Shown here piece after piece: positions 25,647 to 35,181 of a stretch of DNA of 64,000 nt. Origin of the DNA: DASWTL01 sp966250385 (lineage in GTDB: Bacteria; Bacteroidota; Bacteroidia; Sphingobacteriales; Sphingobacteriaceae); NCBI GenBank assembly GCA_966250385.1, contig CBINHC010000008.1:124001-188000 (forward strand), given 5' to 3'. The position numbers and the translations under genes were made by a program. How positions within the stretch are numbered: the stretch's first letter is position 1; every line of letters starts with the position of its first letter. The notes below the pieces were generated by a model. That model searched no databases, was not told where the DNA came from, and saw only the letters and a program-made list of their open reading frames with translations.

Positions 25647-26840
25647 ATGAAACGTATGACCAGATTCAGAACCACCGGAGCTCTGACAACAGCTTTACTA
25701 TTAGGGTGTGCGACACCACTTGCCGCGCAGACGGTCATTCCCGAAAAAGCAGGAAAAGGCATTTCCTTTGTCGCCGCCGATTCATCGTTTTCAGTAAAAG
25801 TCAACGGCCGGATACAAAACCTGTATGCCGGTGAACTGAACCTGACCGATGAGGGGTACCATGACCGTTTCACCATCCGCCGGGCCCGCCTGAAAATGGA
25901 GGGGCTGGCCTTTGGTCCCGAACTGGAATATAAGATCGAACTGGGCCTGAGCAATCAGGACATGGCCGGCGGTACCGAAGCCCATTCGAACACCGCCAAT
26001 ATCGTCCTCGATGCCGTCGCAAAATGGCACTTCGCGTCCGGGTTCAGCCTGTGGTTCGGACAGACGAAACTTCCGGGAAACCGCGAGCGGCTTGTGTCTT
26101 CCCAGAAGCTGCAGTTCGTCGACAGAAGCATGCTCAATTCAAGGTATAACCTGGATCGCGACCTCGGTCTCCAGCTGCATCACGAATCAGCCGCGGGAAA
26201 AGCAGTCTTCCGCCAGATCATTTCGGTCTCCATGGGCCAGGGCCGGAATATCACGGCCGAAAACCAAGGCGGTTATGATTACACCGGCCGCCTCGAATTC
26301 TTACCCTTCGGATCGTTCCGGAGTGACGGCGATTTTGTCGGCGGGGACCTGTCCCGGGAGGAAAATCCCAAACTCAGCCTGGGGGTTGCCTACGACTATA
26401 ATGACGGCGCTACCCGCACCGGCGGACAGCTGGGAGATTTCGTGGCCGAACCGAGGGATCTGAAGACGTTCTTTGCGGACGCGATGTTTAAATACCGGGG
26501 ATTTTCGGCCATGGCCGAGTATGCAGAAAAGCGTACCTCGGGAACACCGGTCGTCAGCTTCGCTCCCGATGGTTCAGTCGATACGGCCTTTTTTACCGGG
26601 ACCGGCTTCAATGTACAGGCAGGATATCTCTTCACCGGAAATTTTGAAGTCGCCGGGCGCTATTCCGCCATCAGCCCTGGGCGGCTGACGCAGCGGGCCC
26701 GTACCCGTCAGTATACGCTGGGCCTCTCCCGGTACCTGGCAGGTCATACGGTGAAGCTGCAGTCAGATATCAGCCTGCTGAAGGAAGCCGCTGATCTTAG
26801 CGAACTGATGTACCGGTTTCAGGTGGAGATCGGATTTTAG
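25647..26840 (+). CDS. OprO/OprP-like outer membrane porin
   Basis: 397 residues. The signal peptide ends near residue 28 (PLAAQ). The remainder shows alternating beta-strand sequence with frequent aromatic-Gly turns and the family features FSVKVNGRIQ, FTIRRARLKMEG and GFSLWFGQTKLP early on, and an aromatic C-terminus (MYRFQVEIGF) as expected for an outer membrane barrel. Members pass phosphate or other anions in Proteobacteria; the ion here is not known. A GC sits before Cys20 (LLGC), but I do not think this is a lipoprotein. The LolA-like gene follows after 36 bp. Confidence 0.87.
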   Translation: MKRMTRFRTTGALTTALLLGCATPLAAQTVIPEKAGKGISFVAADSSFSVKVNGRIQNLYAGELNLTDEGYHDRFTIRRARLKMEGLAFGPELEYKIELGLSNQDMAGGTEAHSNTANIVLDAVAKWHFASGFSLWFGQTKLPGNRERLVSSQKLQFVDRSMLNSRYNLDRDLGLQLHHESAAGKAVFRQIISVSMGQGRNITAENQGGYDYTGRLEFLPFGSFRSDGDFVGGDLSREENPKLSLGVAYDYNDGATRTGGQLGDFVAEPRDLKTFFADAMFKYRGFSAMAEYAEKRTSGTPVVSFAPDGSVDTAFFTGTGFNVQAGYLFTGNFEVAGRYSAISPGRLTQRARTRQYTLGLSRYLAGHTVKLQSDISLLKEAADLSELMYRFQVEIGF

Positions 26841-26876
26841 TTGTATTTTGCCGTCGTAATTTAATCAGCACCTGAT

Positions 26877-27650
26877 ATGACCAACCCTCGGTTTATTCGA
26901 AGCAGTCAGTTCTTCCATTGGTCCGTTGCCGGGCTCGCCGTACTATCGGCTCTTTTCTATGCGTTCACACTCCCGGTAACGCCGGGACAGGAAGCCATTA
27001 CAGCCATGCACAAGCGTTGGAAGGGCAAATGGTATCCCAATATTGCGTTTGAGCAGAAAGCCGTGTTCTACAGGGACGGGCAGATCGTAAAGACGGAAAC
27101 CTGGCAGGAGCTGCTGAACAGCCCGGGAAACCTGCATATCCGTTTCGATGGTTTCGCAACCGGTAACGGGGCAATCTACCATGGGGACTCCGTGTTCGTT
27201 TTCAAGGCCGGGGCCCTGCAATCCAAACGTCCGGAAACGAACTTCCTGGCACTGTTGGGGTTCGACGTCTATTTTTATGAACCGGAAGCGACGGTTTCCC
27301 GGCTGGAAAAGCTGGGTTTCGATCTGAGTAAAAGCTATACCACGGAGCTGGACGGACGAAAGGTGTCCGTTATCGGGGCCGGGGGGCCGGAAGACCGGTC
27401 TTCCTCGCAGTTCTGGGTGGACTCGGAGCGGCTACTGGTTTTGCGTGCCTTAAAAAACACTGCCGGTGCGATCCGCGATGTTCATTTCAATAAATATCAG
27501 CAGATCCAGAAGAACTGGGTCGCAACCGAAATGGTCTTTACGGACGGGAAAGATACGGTGTTCGTGGAAGAGTATTTCAACATCCGGTTTCCCAAAAAGA
27601 CCAGCCCCGCCTCATTCGACCCCGCCCGTTTCTTGGGAGCCAGCTGGTAA
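26877..27650 (+). CDS. LolA-like exported protein of unknown function
   Basis: 257 residues with an N-terminal hydrophobic segment (about 14-31) that may be a signal anchor or uncleaved signal. The mature part is beta-rich (KAVFYRDGQIVKTETWQ, HIRFDGFATGNG, SQFWVDSERLLVLRALK, WVATEMVFTDGKDTVFVEEY), a rhythm like outer membrane lipoprotein-sorting proteins of the LolA fold. The assignment is by general pattern only. It may be cotranscribed with the porin upstream. Confidence 0.7.
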   Translation: MTNPRFIRSSQFFHWSVAGLAVLSALFYAFTLPVTPGQEAITAMHKRWKGKWYPNIAFEQKAVFYRDGQIVKTETWQELLNSPGNLHIRFDGFATGNGAIYHGDSVFVFKAGALQSKRPETNFLALLGFDVYFYEPEATVSRLEKLGFDLSKSYTTELDGRKVSVIGAGGPEDRSSSQFWVDSERLLVLRALKNTAGAIRDVHFNKYQQIQKNWVATEMVFTDGKDTVFVEEYFNIRFPKKTSPASFDPARFLGASW

Positions 27651-27660
27651 GGATTGGCGC

Positions 27661-27683
27661 GGCCCCGGCATCAGTCGCCGGCC
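27661..27683. terminator. GC-rich hairpin between convergent genes
   Basis: GGCCCCGGC (27661-27669) and GCCGGCC (27677-27683) form a stem with one bulge around ATCAGTC. It lies in the 20-bp junction of two convergent genes and overlaps the stop codon of the kinase on the minus strand. No T-run, so termination is only likely by position. Confidence 0.4.
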
Positions 27684-29434
27684 TCCCCGTTGATCCGGCT
27701 GACCGGGACCTGTGCTTTCGGAAGCGAAAAGTAGAAGCTGCTCCCTTCGCCGTAGCGGCTTTCGACCCAGATCCTGCCATGGTTCTTTTCAATGAAATCC
27801 TTTGCCAGCAGCAGTCCCAGACCGGTTCCCTGTTCATCGTTGGTCCCCCGTTTGGTGAAGGTATCGGCTTTAAAAAGCCGCTTCAGGTCCGCCTCCGGAA
27901 TTCCGACACCGGTGTCTGCTATGCAGATTGTCGTATAGTCACCGGAAACTTCGCCGGAAACCCGGATCTCATCGCCGTCACTGCAGAATTTGATTGCATT
28001 GGATAACAGGTTTCTGCAGACTGCATTGACCATATCCGGGTCTGCAAAAACTTCCGCGGATTCCCGGATGTCATTGGTCAGGGTAATGCCTTTATCGTCC
28101 GCCCGGTCACGGAATGAATCAAGCATCGAATGACTTATCTTCTTCATGTCAAGCATCGCAGGACGAACCCTCTCATTTTGCAACTGGCTTTTCGACCACT
28201 GCAGCAGGTTCTCAAGGAGCGTAGAGGTATACCCGACATTCTTCTGCAGCTGCGGAAGGAATTCCTTCAGTTCCTCATCGCTGATCATTCCGTCGTTGGT
28301 CATTGACAGCAGATCCATCAGGCTGATGAGCGGAGAGCGAAGGTCGTGGGAAATGATGGAAAACAGCTTATCCTTCAGCTTGTTCAGTGACTCCAGTCTT
28401 TCCTCATACTGTTTCTGGTCGGTAACGTCCTTAAACACGAATATCCGTCCGCTGAGATTTCCTTTTTCAAGGAGGGTGGTAACCGTCACTTCGTAACAGC
28501 GCTCAGCCGCGCTTCGCGTCAGACTCAGCTCGAATTTCCGGTGCACCGATTGATCCCCCTCATTTACTTCCGGATGCATCTCCGGCAAAACCTCCATAAG
28601 CGACTGTCCAAGCGGATTTACACCGCTGTCGGAGAGCAGGCGGACCATCGCCGGATTCACATCGACTATCCGCCACGACGGGTCGGTTACCAGGATCCCG
28701 TCGGCCATCGCCTCCAGGATCCGTCCCCTGGCTATCGGAACGATATCAAACAGCTTGTAGCGGACGATTCCGAATCCTACCAGCATGGACGACAAAAGGA
28801 AGGCAAACGGGGTGATATCGATGTGCAACCCCGACGGTTTATATCCGGTCTGATAGATCACGTTAAATATGACCGGCAAAAAGGCCCCTACCATTATAAT
28901 ATTGTTCTGGCGGCGGAAAATGGCGTCCGACTGCCGGTACTTCCGGATCAGGATATACCCTCCGGCGGCAAACAGCAGATAAAAGTATCCCAGCTGCACC
29001 CAGTACCAGATCCCCGCCTGAAATTGCATCATGGGAAGCGGTCCGTCCAAAATCAGCCGGAGGTTCCGGTAATGCAGGCTGTGGAAACTGCTGGTCGCAA
29101 CCAGGATCACCGTAATTACGGGCAAGAGAAAAAGAAGCAGGATCCTGCGAGCCGTGAAAAAACGCTCCAGGCCGGCCAGTGCAAACGTGAACAGGATCCA
29201 TAACGGGGCCATCGGCGCGATCCCGAAATATTCAATAGTGATCCAGAAACGGGTTACGGGTAACGCCGTGGTGGTAAACTGGAACCCGTTGCCGATACAC
29301 CAGACGGAGGCAGCCATCATCAGCAGGCCGGCCAGGCGGGCCTCCCGCCTATTTATCCGGACCAGAAAGAGCGAAACGATCAGAGCCAGAAGACCCGAAA
29401 CGATCAGTATGACAGAAATGATATGAAATGACAT
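27671..29434 (-). CDS. Histidine kinase with 7TM N-terminal sensor and PAS domain
   Basis: 587 residues from the ATG at 29434, 13 bp after the stop of the upstream kinase. Seven hydrophobic helices fill residues 1-220, matching the HisK_7TM class (WIxxEYFGIAPMAPLWILF). A PAS domain (about 228-345) leads to HisKA with H363 in IISHDLRSPLI and an ATPase domain (CRNLLSNAIKFCS, DTGVGIP, GTGLGLLLAKDFI). There is no receiver domain. It is in one operon with a second kinase and no response regulator is near. Confidence 0.92.
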   Translation of the reverse strand: MSFHIISVILIVSGLLALIVSLFLVRINRREARLAGLLMMAASVWCIGNGFQFTTTALPVTRFWITIEYFGIAPMAPLWILFTFALAGLERFFTARRILLLFLLPVITVILVATSSFHSLHYRNLRLILDGPLPMMQFQAGIWYWVQLGYFYLLFAAGGYILIRKYRQSDAIFRRQNNIIMVGAFLPVIFNVIYQTGYKPSGLHIDITPFAFLLSSMLVGFGIVRYKLFDIVPIARGRILEAMADGILVTDPSWRIVDVNPAMVRLLSDSGVNPLGQSLMEVLPEMHPEVNEGDQSVHRKFELSLTRSAAERCYEVTVTTLLEKGNLSGRIFVFKDVTDQKQYEERLESLNKLKDKLFSIISHDLRSPLISLMDLLSMTNDGMISDEELKEFLPQLQKNVGYTSTLLENLLQWSKSQLQNERVRPAMLDMKKISHSMLDSFRDRADDKGITLTNDIRESAEVFADPDMVNAVCRNLLSNAIKFCSDGDEIRVSGEVSGDYTTICIADTGVGIPEADLKRLFKADTFTKRGTNDEQGTGLGLLLAKDFIEKNHGRIWVESRYGEGSSFYFSLPKAQVPVSRINGEAGD

Positions 29435-29447
29435 GTTGAAACTTCCC

Positions 29448-32135
29448 TTAAAAATGCGCCCTCGAATCCATGTGCTCAGCTTCAACAGCCAGCTTCTTAA
29501 AAAACACCCGGAAACTGGTACCTTCATCCACAACGCTCTCTACTTCAATCCTCCCGCCGAGAGCCTTGATCTGGGACGCGATAATATACAGCCCTAGACC
29601 CCGGCTGTCCGGATGGTTATGGAAACGCTGGTACAGCCCGAAGATCCGTTTGTCATATCGCTGAAGATCGATCCCGAGCCCGTTGTCCCGGACCAGGAGC
29701 ACAATATGTTCACCATCATCCATGCTGGAGATCTCGATCCGGCATTTACGCTGATCTGAACGGTATTTCAGTGCATTACTGAACAGGTTCAGCAAAATGC
29801 TTTCCAGATAGGTGCTGTTGAAATAAACTTCCGGGGCCTCCTTAAAATTCAGAACAACCTCCGCACCGGCGGCGCGGATCAGCCCCGACGTGAGATTTTC
29901 TACGGACTTCCACGTATGCTCCAGCATCAGACACTGCTGGTCGATGTTGACCTTTTCCTTAATGACCAGGATCTTTACAAGGTCCTCCACCGTACTGTTC
30001 AGCTGAGAGGCGGATTTGTGCAGACCATCGATCAGGAGCAGCGTCTCGTCATCGGTGATCTTCGACGTATCCAGCAAGCCAAGAATCCCGATCAGGTTCG
30101 CCAGCGGCGCTTTCAGATTATGGGAAGTAATGTACGAAAACTGCTGCAGGTCCTTATTGTTGATCAACAGGGTCTGGATCAGCTGCTCGCGTTCGAATTC
30201 GGCGGCTTTTTGTTCCGATATATCGTTCAGGGCGCCGATGACCCGGTACGCAGTACCCTCGCTGTCGCGGATCATGATGCCGCGGTCTACCACGTAGGCG
30301 TAGGAACCGTCGGCTTTGCGGAGCCGGAACTCTTCTGACCAGTTCGTCACGTTATCCGTAATGGTCGCCCGGATACGCCTGGATACCCGTTCGGAATCAT
30401 CGGGGTGCACATAATCGGCGAACACGTAGGCCGGACTATTGACGAATTCGACCGGAAACCCCGTGATTTTCGCAAAGTTCTCCTCCCGGTAGACAATGTT
30501 CGTCTTCAGGTCCCAGTCCCAGATCGCATCGGCGGTGGCCCGTGCGGCATATGAGAACCGCTCGTTGCTGTGAAGCAGCGCTTCCCGGCTGCTCGCCAGT
30601 TCCGCCTCGGCCATTTTTCGTTCCGTTACATCCCGGATGATGCCTGAGTGGTACACCGTTTCCCCGGATTCGTCCAGAATCAGCTGACCGTGATCCTCTA
30701 CCCAAATGGCGGACCCGTCCTTCCTTTTCAGCCTGAACTCCGCCATCTCCATATGCGTTTCGTGGAGCAGGGCACTGTCCCGGTCCCCGGAGTCGAAATA
30801 CAGGTCATTCTTGATATCAATAGCCAGGAGCTCTTCCTCACTGTTATAGCCCAGCATCCTGACCAGTGCAGGATTTACTTCAACGAAGGCTCCTTCCGGC
30901 GTACTCTTATAAACTCCGTCCAGGGAGCTGCGGATCAGGTTACGGTACTTGTCCTCACTCTCATTCAGGGTCTGCTTCATCCTCTTGCTCTCGGAGATAT
31001 CCAGAATGATGCCGCGGACCAGGGTAGGTTTGCCGTTCTCCCCGATGACGGTCACGTAATTATGGATCCAGATGACCTGGCCGTCCGATGTGAGCATCCG
31101 GCACTCGAAGTTGAAGGACCTGATCCTGGGCACGTGCAGCTTCCAGAGGGTGCGAACCTGCGCCCGGTCTTCCGGGTGGATGAGAACCTCCCAGAAGTCT
31201 GCATGTTCCATCCATTCCCGTCGCGAATAACCCAGGAGCGGTTCAGCCTGCGAACTGACAAAACTGATCCGCAGGGTCGCCGGATCGGCTTCCCACATGA
31301 TCCCGTGTATGGTGTTGACCAGGGCCTGGAATTGTTCCTGGGACCTGACCAGTTCATTGATATTCTTGGCGATCCCGAATACTCCGGTAATCTTGTTGTT
31401 GACGATAACCGGGATATTGAGTATCTGGGCTGCAAGCCTGTTTCCTTTTGCCGTAATGACCGTTATGCGGTAATCCTGCGGAATCCCCCCGAGGCAATCC
31501 TCAAAATGCTGGCGGGTCCGCGCATGATCCTTTTCATCGATAAACGGAATAAAGGAGCGTTCATAAATATCTTCCTGTGTACATTCGAGCAGGTTTGCAA
31601 GTGCCTGGTTGGCACTGATGAATTCACCGTCACTGTTAACCGAAAAGGCGGCGTCCGGATTATTGTTGAACAGGTACCAGTACTGCTGCGAGTACAGGTC
31701 CTGCGCCAGGGCTTTGGTCTTACGTTCTTCTTCCCTGACAGCCGCCCCGGCCACCTCCTCAATGGAAAAAATAATGCAGCTCACTTCACCGTTCGGGTCA
31801 ATATGCGGCGTATTGAGAATACGGCACAAACCGCGGGCGGATCCGTTGAGCCGGTCGAAAGGCCACCTGAATGCAGGGATCTCATGCGTTTCCTTGTTCT
31901 TCAGGATATATGAGAACGAGTCGGTCAGCTTCCGGATGGTATGGTCGCCTGAATCATCCAGACTCGCCGGAAATACCTCGAAGAATCCCCTGCCCACCAG
32001 CGACCCCTCCGCAAGACCCAGTTCGGCCAGGTAAGGCCGGGATGCCGCCAGAATGGTAAACTCACAGGAACGGGCATCCAGCAACAACAACCTGCCGGGT
32101 AATGAACTGAATATTGAGTGCTGAATTGTATCCAT
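29448..32135 (-). CDS. Multi-PAS soluble histidine kinase
   Basis: 895 residues from the ATG at 32135; an in-frame ATG 81 nt upstream would add a basic, non-conserved tail. Five PAS domains follow one another at roughly 12-125, 145-260, 268-385, 400-515 and 530-645; the later ones are of the PAS_3 type with PAC motifs (RSFNFECRMLTSDGQVIWI, WSEEFRLRKADGSYAYV). H672 in TSHNLKAPLANL is the phospho-acceptor, and the ATPase domain ends with SRGLGLYIIASQIKALGG. The protein has no membrane helix. The 7TM kinase follows after 13 bp, so the two are probably made together and may form a relay or heterodimer. Confidence 0.92.
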   Translation of the reverse strand: MDTIQHSIFSSLPGRLLLLDARSCEFTILAASRPYLAELGLAEGSLVGRGFFEVFPASLDDSGDHTIRKLTDSFSYILKNKETHEIPAFRWPFDRLNGSARGLCRILNTPHIDPNGEVSCIIFSIEEVAGAAVREEERKTKALAQDLYSQQYWYLFNNNPDAAFSVNSDGEFISANQALANLLECTQEDIYERSFIPFIDEKDHARTRQHFEDCLGGIPQDYRITVITAKGNRLAAQILNIPVIVNNKITGVFGIAKNINELVRSQEQFQALVNTIHGIMWEADPATLRISFVSSQAEPLLGYSRREWMEHADFWEVLIHPEDRAQVRTLWKLHVPRIRSFNFECRMLTSDGQVIWIHNYVTVIGENGKPTLVRGIILDISESKRMKQTLNESEDKYRNLIRSSLDGVYKSTPEGAFVEVNPALVRMLGYNSEEELLAIDIKNDLYFDSGDRDSALLHETHMEMAEFRLKRKDGSAIWVEDHGQLILDESGETVYHSGIIRDVTERKMAEAELASSREALLHSNERFSYAARATADAIWDWDLKTNIVYREENFAKITGFPVEFVNSPAYVFADYVHPDDSERVSRRIRATITDNVTNWSEEFRLRKADGSYAYVVDRGIMIRDSEGTAYRVIGALNDISEQKAAEFEREQLIQTLLINNKDLQQFSYITSHNLKAPLANLIGILGLLDTSKITDDETLLLIDGLHKSASQLNSTVEDLVKILVIKEKVNIDQQCLMLEHTWKSVENLTSGLIRAAGAEVVLNFKEAPEVYFNSTYLESILLNLFSNALKYRSDQRKCRIEISSMDDGEHIVLLVRDNGLGIDLQRYDKRIFGLYQRFHNHPDSRGLGLYIIASQIKALGGRIEVESVVDEGTSFRVFFKKLAVEAEHMDSRAHF

Positions 32136-32330
32136 AGATTTTCTGGTGCAGTGGAATTGGATCCCCGGCTTTCTTTTACACCCCTTATACTGATTCCGCC
32201 AATAAAGGTTCAGCAAAACGGAGCCTTCTCAGCTGCGGTAGCGATTCCTGCGGGCAGCCTGAAGGATCTGACAAAAGAATGACGCCGGCTACCATGCGGT
32301 GCCGCTTTTCTAGAGGATCAGTGATGATTG

Positions 32331-32909
32331 TCAGACCAATTTGCGAAGAAATTTCGTCAGGATCACGATGGTGTCCCCATTGATCTTCCCTTCCACCTGC
32401 CCCGCATCTTCGGGTACCAGCCGGATCTTACGGACGATGGTCCCCTTCGGTGCTATGTAGTTGGTTCCTTTTACATTCAGATTCTGGGTCAGAATAACGG
32501 TATCGCCGGATTCCAGCAGGGTTCCGTAACTGTCCCTGTGCACTACCTTCTGCGATTCCAGGTCATCTTCGGCCTGGGCCCACTCCAGCAACGCTTCATC
32601 CAGGTATACAGCCTGCCGGGCGTCATCCGCCCAGCTTTCCGAGGATAGTCTGCCCAGCAGCTTATAGGAAAGGACCTGAACGGCCGGAACCTCACTCCAG
32701 ATGCTTCCTTCAAGAAACCTCCAGTAATGCGGATCCGAGAAATCGTTTTCACGGATCTTATGAAGACAGTCGGAGCATAAAACGACCTGATCGTCCACGG
32801 AGTCCTCGGTCCGTGGAGGAACCGGGTACGCAGTAAGCTGATCGTCTCCTTTGCCGCAAAGTTCACAAGCCTGATTGCTTCTTGCCTGTAATTTTGTATC
32901 AATAGCCAT
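32331..32909 (-). CDS. PhnA/YjdM-like zinc-ribbon protein
   Basis: 192 residues from the ATG at 32909; a longer ORF begins at 32978, but the promoter lies between. An N-terminal zinc ribbon with CxxC pairs (CELC and CSDC, about residues 15-45) is followed by a linker and a C-terminal SH3-like PhnA domain (SGDTVILTQNLNVKGTNYIA, GTIVRKIRL). Despite the old name, this family does not break phosphonates; its true function is unclear. It is divergent from the SDR gene. Confidence 0.88.
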   Translation of the reverse strand: MAIDTKLQARSNQACELCGKGDDQLTAYPVPPRTEDSVDDQVVLCSDCLHKIRENDFSDPHYWRFLEGSIWSEVPAVQVLSYKLLGRLSSESWADDARQAVYLDEALLEWAQAEDDLESQKVVHRDSYGTLLESGDTVILTQNLNVKGTNYIAPKGTIVRKIRLVPEDAGQVEGKINGDTIVILTKFLRKLV

Positions 32910-32914
32910 TGCTG

Positions 32915-32922
32915 CAAAAATA
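32915..32922 (-). promoter_or_regulatory. -7 promoter box of the PhnA-like gene
   Basis: TATTTTTG on the minus strand (32922-32915) matches TAnnTTTG exactly. It ends 5 nt before the ATG at 32909, so the transcript is probably leaderless. The -33 box is weak (TTCG, 21 nt upstream). Confidence 0.45.
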
Positions 32923-33014
32923 TAGAAATGTTTTGAACCTGTACGAACGTCCCGGAGGCGGAAACCAAAAGCGTGCATGGCCGGTTATCTAAGCAAAATA
33001 AGCAAAACAGCGTC

Positions 33015-33911
33015 ATGGAAAAACCAGCTACACCGATACAGGACCCGGCTTCAAAATATGTCAAACCGCCGTTTCCCGAACAGAAACAGCCCTGGCCGGG
33101 GCTGGCCGGTCAGATGGATCCCCGTCCGGATCACGGAGAGACAAGCTATCGGGGCTCGGGCCGTCTGCAGGGCAGAAAAGCCCTGGTCACCGGAGGAGAC
33201 TCAGGTATCGGCCGTGCGGCGGCCATCGCCTTTGCCCGGGAAGGCGCGAATCTGGTCATCAATTTTCATCCCGATGAGGAGCCGGATGCCCGCGAGGTGA
33301 TCGGCCTGGCCGTTGCGGCCGGGGTCAAAGCGGTAGCCATCCCCGGCGACCTGCGGGAAGAATTGTTTTGTACTGACCTTATCAACCAGACCGTACGGGA
33401 ACTCGGCGGCATCGATATCCTGGTCAGCAATGCCGCCTACCAGCAAACGCAGCCGTCCATTCTGGACATTTCCTCCGAGCAGTTCGACCGGACCATGAAA
33501 ACCAACATATATGCCCCGTTCTGGCTGATCAGGGCGGCGATACCGCATATGAAACCGGGTGCCGTCATAATCGGCACGTCATCCGAGCAGGCCATGGATC
33601 CCTCTCCTGACCTGTATGACTATGCACAGACGAAAGCTGCAACCACGAATTTCGTTAAATCGCTGGCCAAGCAACTCGCCTCAAAGGGTATCCGGGTGAA
33701 TGGCGTTGCCCCCGGTCCTATCTGGACACCACTGCAGATCAGTGGCGGAGCCACCCAGGAAAAGATCAAAAGCTTCGGCAGAGACACACCCCTGGGCCGG
33801 CCGGGCCAGCCGGCAGAACTGGCCTCGGTTTTCGTCCAGCTGGCAGCCGAAGATGCCAGCTACACCACCGGGCATATCTATGGCGTTGCAGGCGGCAGCG
33901 GACAGCCTTAA
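33015..33911 (+). CDS. YghA-like short-chain dehydrogenase/reductase
   Basis: 298 residues from the ATG at 33015. After a 45-residue N-terminal extension (PPFPEQKQPWPGL), typical of the YghA/general-stress group, comes the Rossmann motif TGGDSGIG, the NAA of LVSNAAYQQ, the catalytic serine in GTSSEQ and YDYAQTK with Tyr and Lys. NADP(H)-dependent reduction of an aldehyde or ketone is likely; the substrate is unknown. The last 4 bp overlap the end of the convergent nuclease/phosphatase gene. Confidence 0.92.
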   Translation: MEKPATPIQDPASKYVKPPFPEQKQPWPGLAGQMDPRPDHGETSYRGSGRLQGRKALVTGGDSGIGRAAAIAFAREGANLVINFHPDEEPDAREVIGLAVAAGVKAVAIPGDLREELFCTDLINQTVRELGGIDILVSNAAYQQTQPSILDISSEQFDRTMKTNIYAPFWLIRAAIPHMKPGAVIIGTSSEQAMDPSPDLYDYAQTKAATTNFVKSLAKQLASKGIRVNGVAPGPIWTPLQISGGATQEKIKSFGRDTPLGRPGQPAELASVFVQLAAEDASYTTGHIYGVAGGSGQP

Positions 33912-34762
33912 CGAAGACTCACCTGCCACTCCAGGTCAGCAACGACGGGAAAGTGGTCTGAGGGATATTTTCCATGGTAAGAATCTGTAAGCACCCCCCA
34001 TCTGACCGGTCTGAAGTGTCTTGAGATGAAAATATGATCGATCACCGAAGTGCCGCCGAGCTCCCTGCCGAAATTATGATAGGTCGGATTGGTGATATAC
34101 GGGTGACTGACCTCCTTATAGGTGTCTCTCAGCAATGCCGAGCTTTCCAGGATCCGGTACCATTCGCTTTCATGATCCCCGTTGAAGTCACCGGTGAGGA
34201 TGACCGGCTGAGTGCCGGCGATCTCGTTAATTTTCCGGAGCATCATGCGTGCGCTTTCCACCCGGGCGATCTTACCCTGGTGATCAAAATGAACGTTGAA
34301 CACATAGAACTCCTTTCCGTTGGCCCGGTCCCGGAAAAGCCCCCAGGAACATATCCTGTTGCAGCACGTGGCATCCCAGCCCAGCGATGGTTTCTCCGGG
34401 GTCTGGGATAACCAGAAGTCGCCTTTCTTAAGGAGCTTAAACCGGTCCTTTTTGTAAAAGATGGCCGAGAATTCACCGCCGTCCTTACCGTCAGTCCGGC
34501 CAACACCTATACGTGCGTACGCCGGCAAAGCGTTACTGAGATCCGCCAGCTGGTGAATCAGTCCCTCCTGGGTCCCGAAGATATCGAAATCATGGAACCG
34601 GATCAGCTCCATGGCGAACGGGCTCCGGTCCTTCCACAGGTTTCCGGAATCGGACGGGTTATCGAAACGAAGGTTAAAGGTGGCGACCCGGTAGCCCTGG
34701 GCCTGGATATCCAGGCTGATGATCGAGAAAAAACAGGCAAAGACAAAAATTCTGTACTTCAT
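33908..34762 (-). CDS. Exported endonuclease/exonuclease/phosphatase-family hydrolase
   Basis: 284 residues with a signal peptide (1-22, ending IQAQ). The EEP active-site series is complete: NLRFDN, GTQEG, the DNA/phosphate-binding HFDHQG, LTGDFNGD and SDHFPVVADL at the end. Members cut nucleic acids or remove phosphate from lipids and sugars; export makes nutrient scavenging likely. A small membrane protein gene lies 50 bp upstream on the same strand. Confidence 0.9.
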   Translation of the reverse strand: MKYRIFVFACFFSIISLDIQAQGYRVATFNLRFDNPSDSGNLWKDRSPFAMELIRFHDFDIFGTQEGLIHQLADLSNALPAYARIGVGRTDGKDGGEFSAIFYKKDRFKLLKKGDFWLSQTPEKPSLGWDATCCNRICSWGLFRDRANGKEFYVFNVHFDHQGKIARVESARMMLRKINEIAGTQPVILTGDFNGDHESEWYRILESSALLRDTYKEVSHPYITNPTYHNFGRELGGTSVIDHIFISRHFRPVRWGVLTDSYHGKYPSDHFPVVADLEWQVSLR

Positions 34763-34812
34763 ATCAGCGATTTAACACATCCAAGATATGAAAAAGCATC
34801 CGTTTACCGCCA

Positions 34813-35169
34813 TCAGCCATCCTCCGGGCTACCGTCAGTTCCATTCCACCCGAAGTCAATCCTGGCTACCAGCGGAGCAGCCTGCCGGTAAAATTGCTCA
34901 GCTGTGATCCGGCCGTCGTCAAAGTCCGCTTCCGCCTGTACGAGCCGCTCCCTTGCCAGCAGTTCATTGGCCGCCCGGCCGTACTCAATGGTCGCGTGAG
35001 ATGTCCTATGGTCAGTTTGCAGGCAAACCGGCGAATGAATTTCAGTCGGGGGTTTAAGCCCGTGGCTCGTGACCGGAGAAGAGCCGCGGGCTTTCAGCGG
35101 AAACCAGAGGAACATCAGAACCAGGAGAAGAACCAACATCGTCAATTGAAGTCCGGTACGTAATACCAA
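34813..35169 (-). CDS. Small membrane-anchored protein, unknown
   Basis: 118 residues. A single hydrophobic helix (about 7-26) is followed by a low-complexity linker and a helical C-terminus (AANELLARERLVQAEADFDD, GRITAEQFYRQ) reminiscent of short oligomerisation segments. I do not recognise the family. It begins 12 bp after the NHL-repeat gene, so it is likely cotranscribed, which is the main reason to believe it is real. Confidence 0.5.
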   Translation of the reverse strand: MVLRTGLQLTMLVLLLVLMFLWFPLKARGSSPVTSHGLKPPTEIHSPVCLQTDHRTSHATIEYGRAANELLARERLVQAEADFDDGRITAEQFYRQAAPLVARIDFGWNGTDGSPEDG

Positions 35170-35181
35170 CGTCTGTTGTCC

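Noticed and set aside
25647..25730. Lipoprotein signal in the porin (LLGC)
   Set aside because: The second lipobox position is Leu and a good signal peptidase I site (PLAAQ) follows; an outer membrane barrel is not expected to be lipidated.
28541..29203. A 220-residue plus-strand ORF rich in Gln, Arg and Pro
   Set aside because: Antisense of the 7TM kinase helices; composition is that of a reversed membrane segment.
30648..31913. A 421-residue plus-strand ORF
   Set aside because: It is the antisense of PAS domains in the multi-PAS kinase, a known effect of GC-rich third positions; no start signal or family motif.
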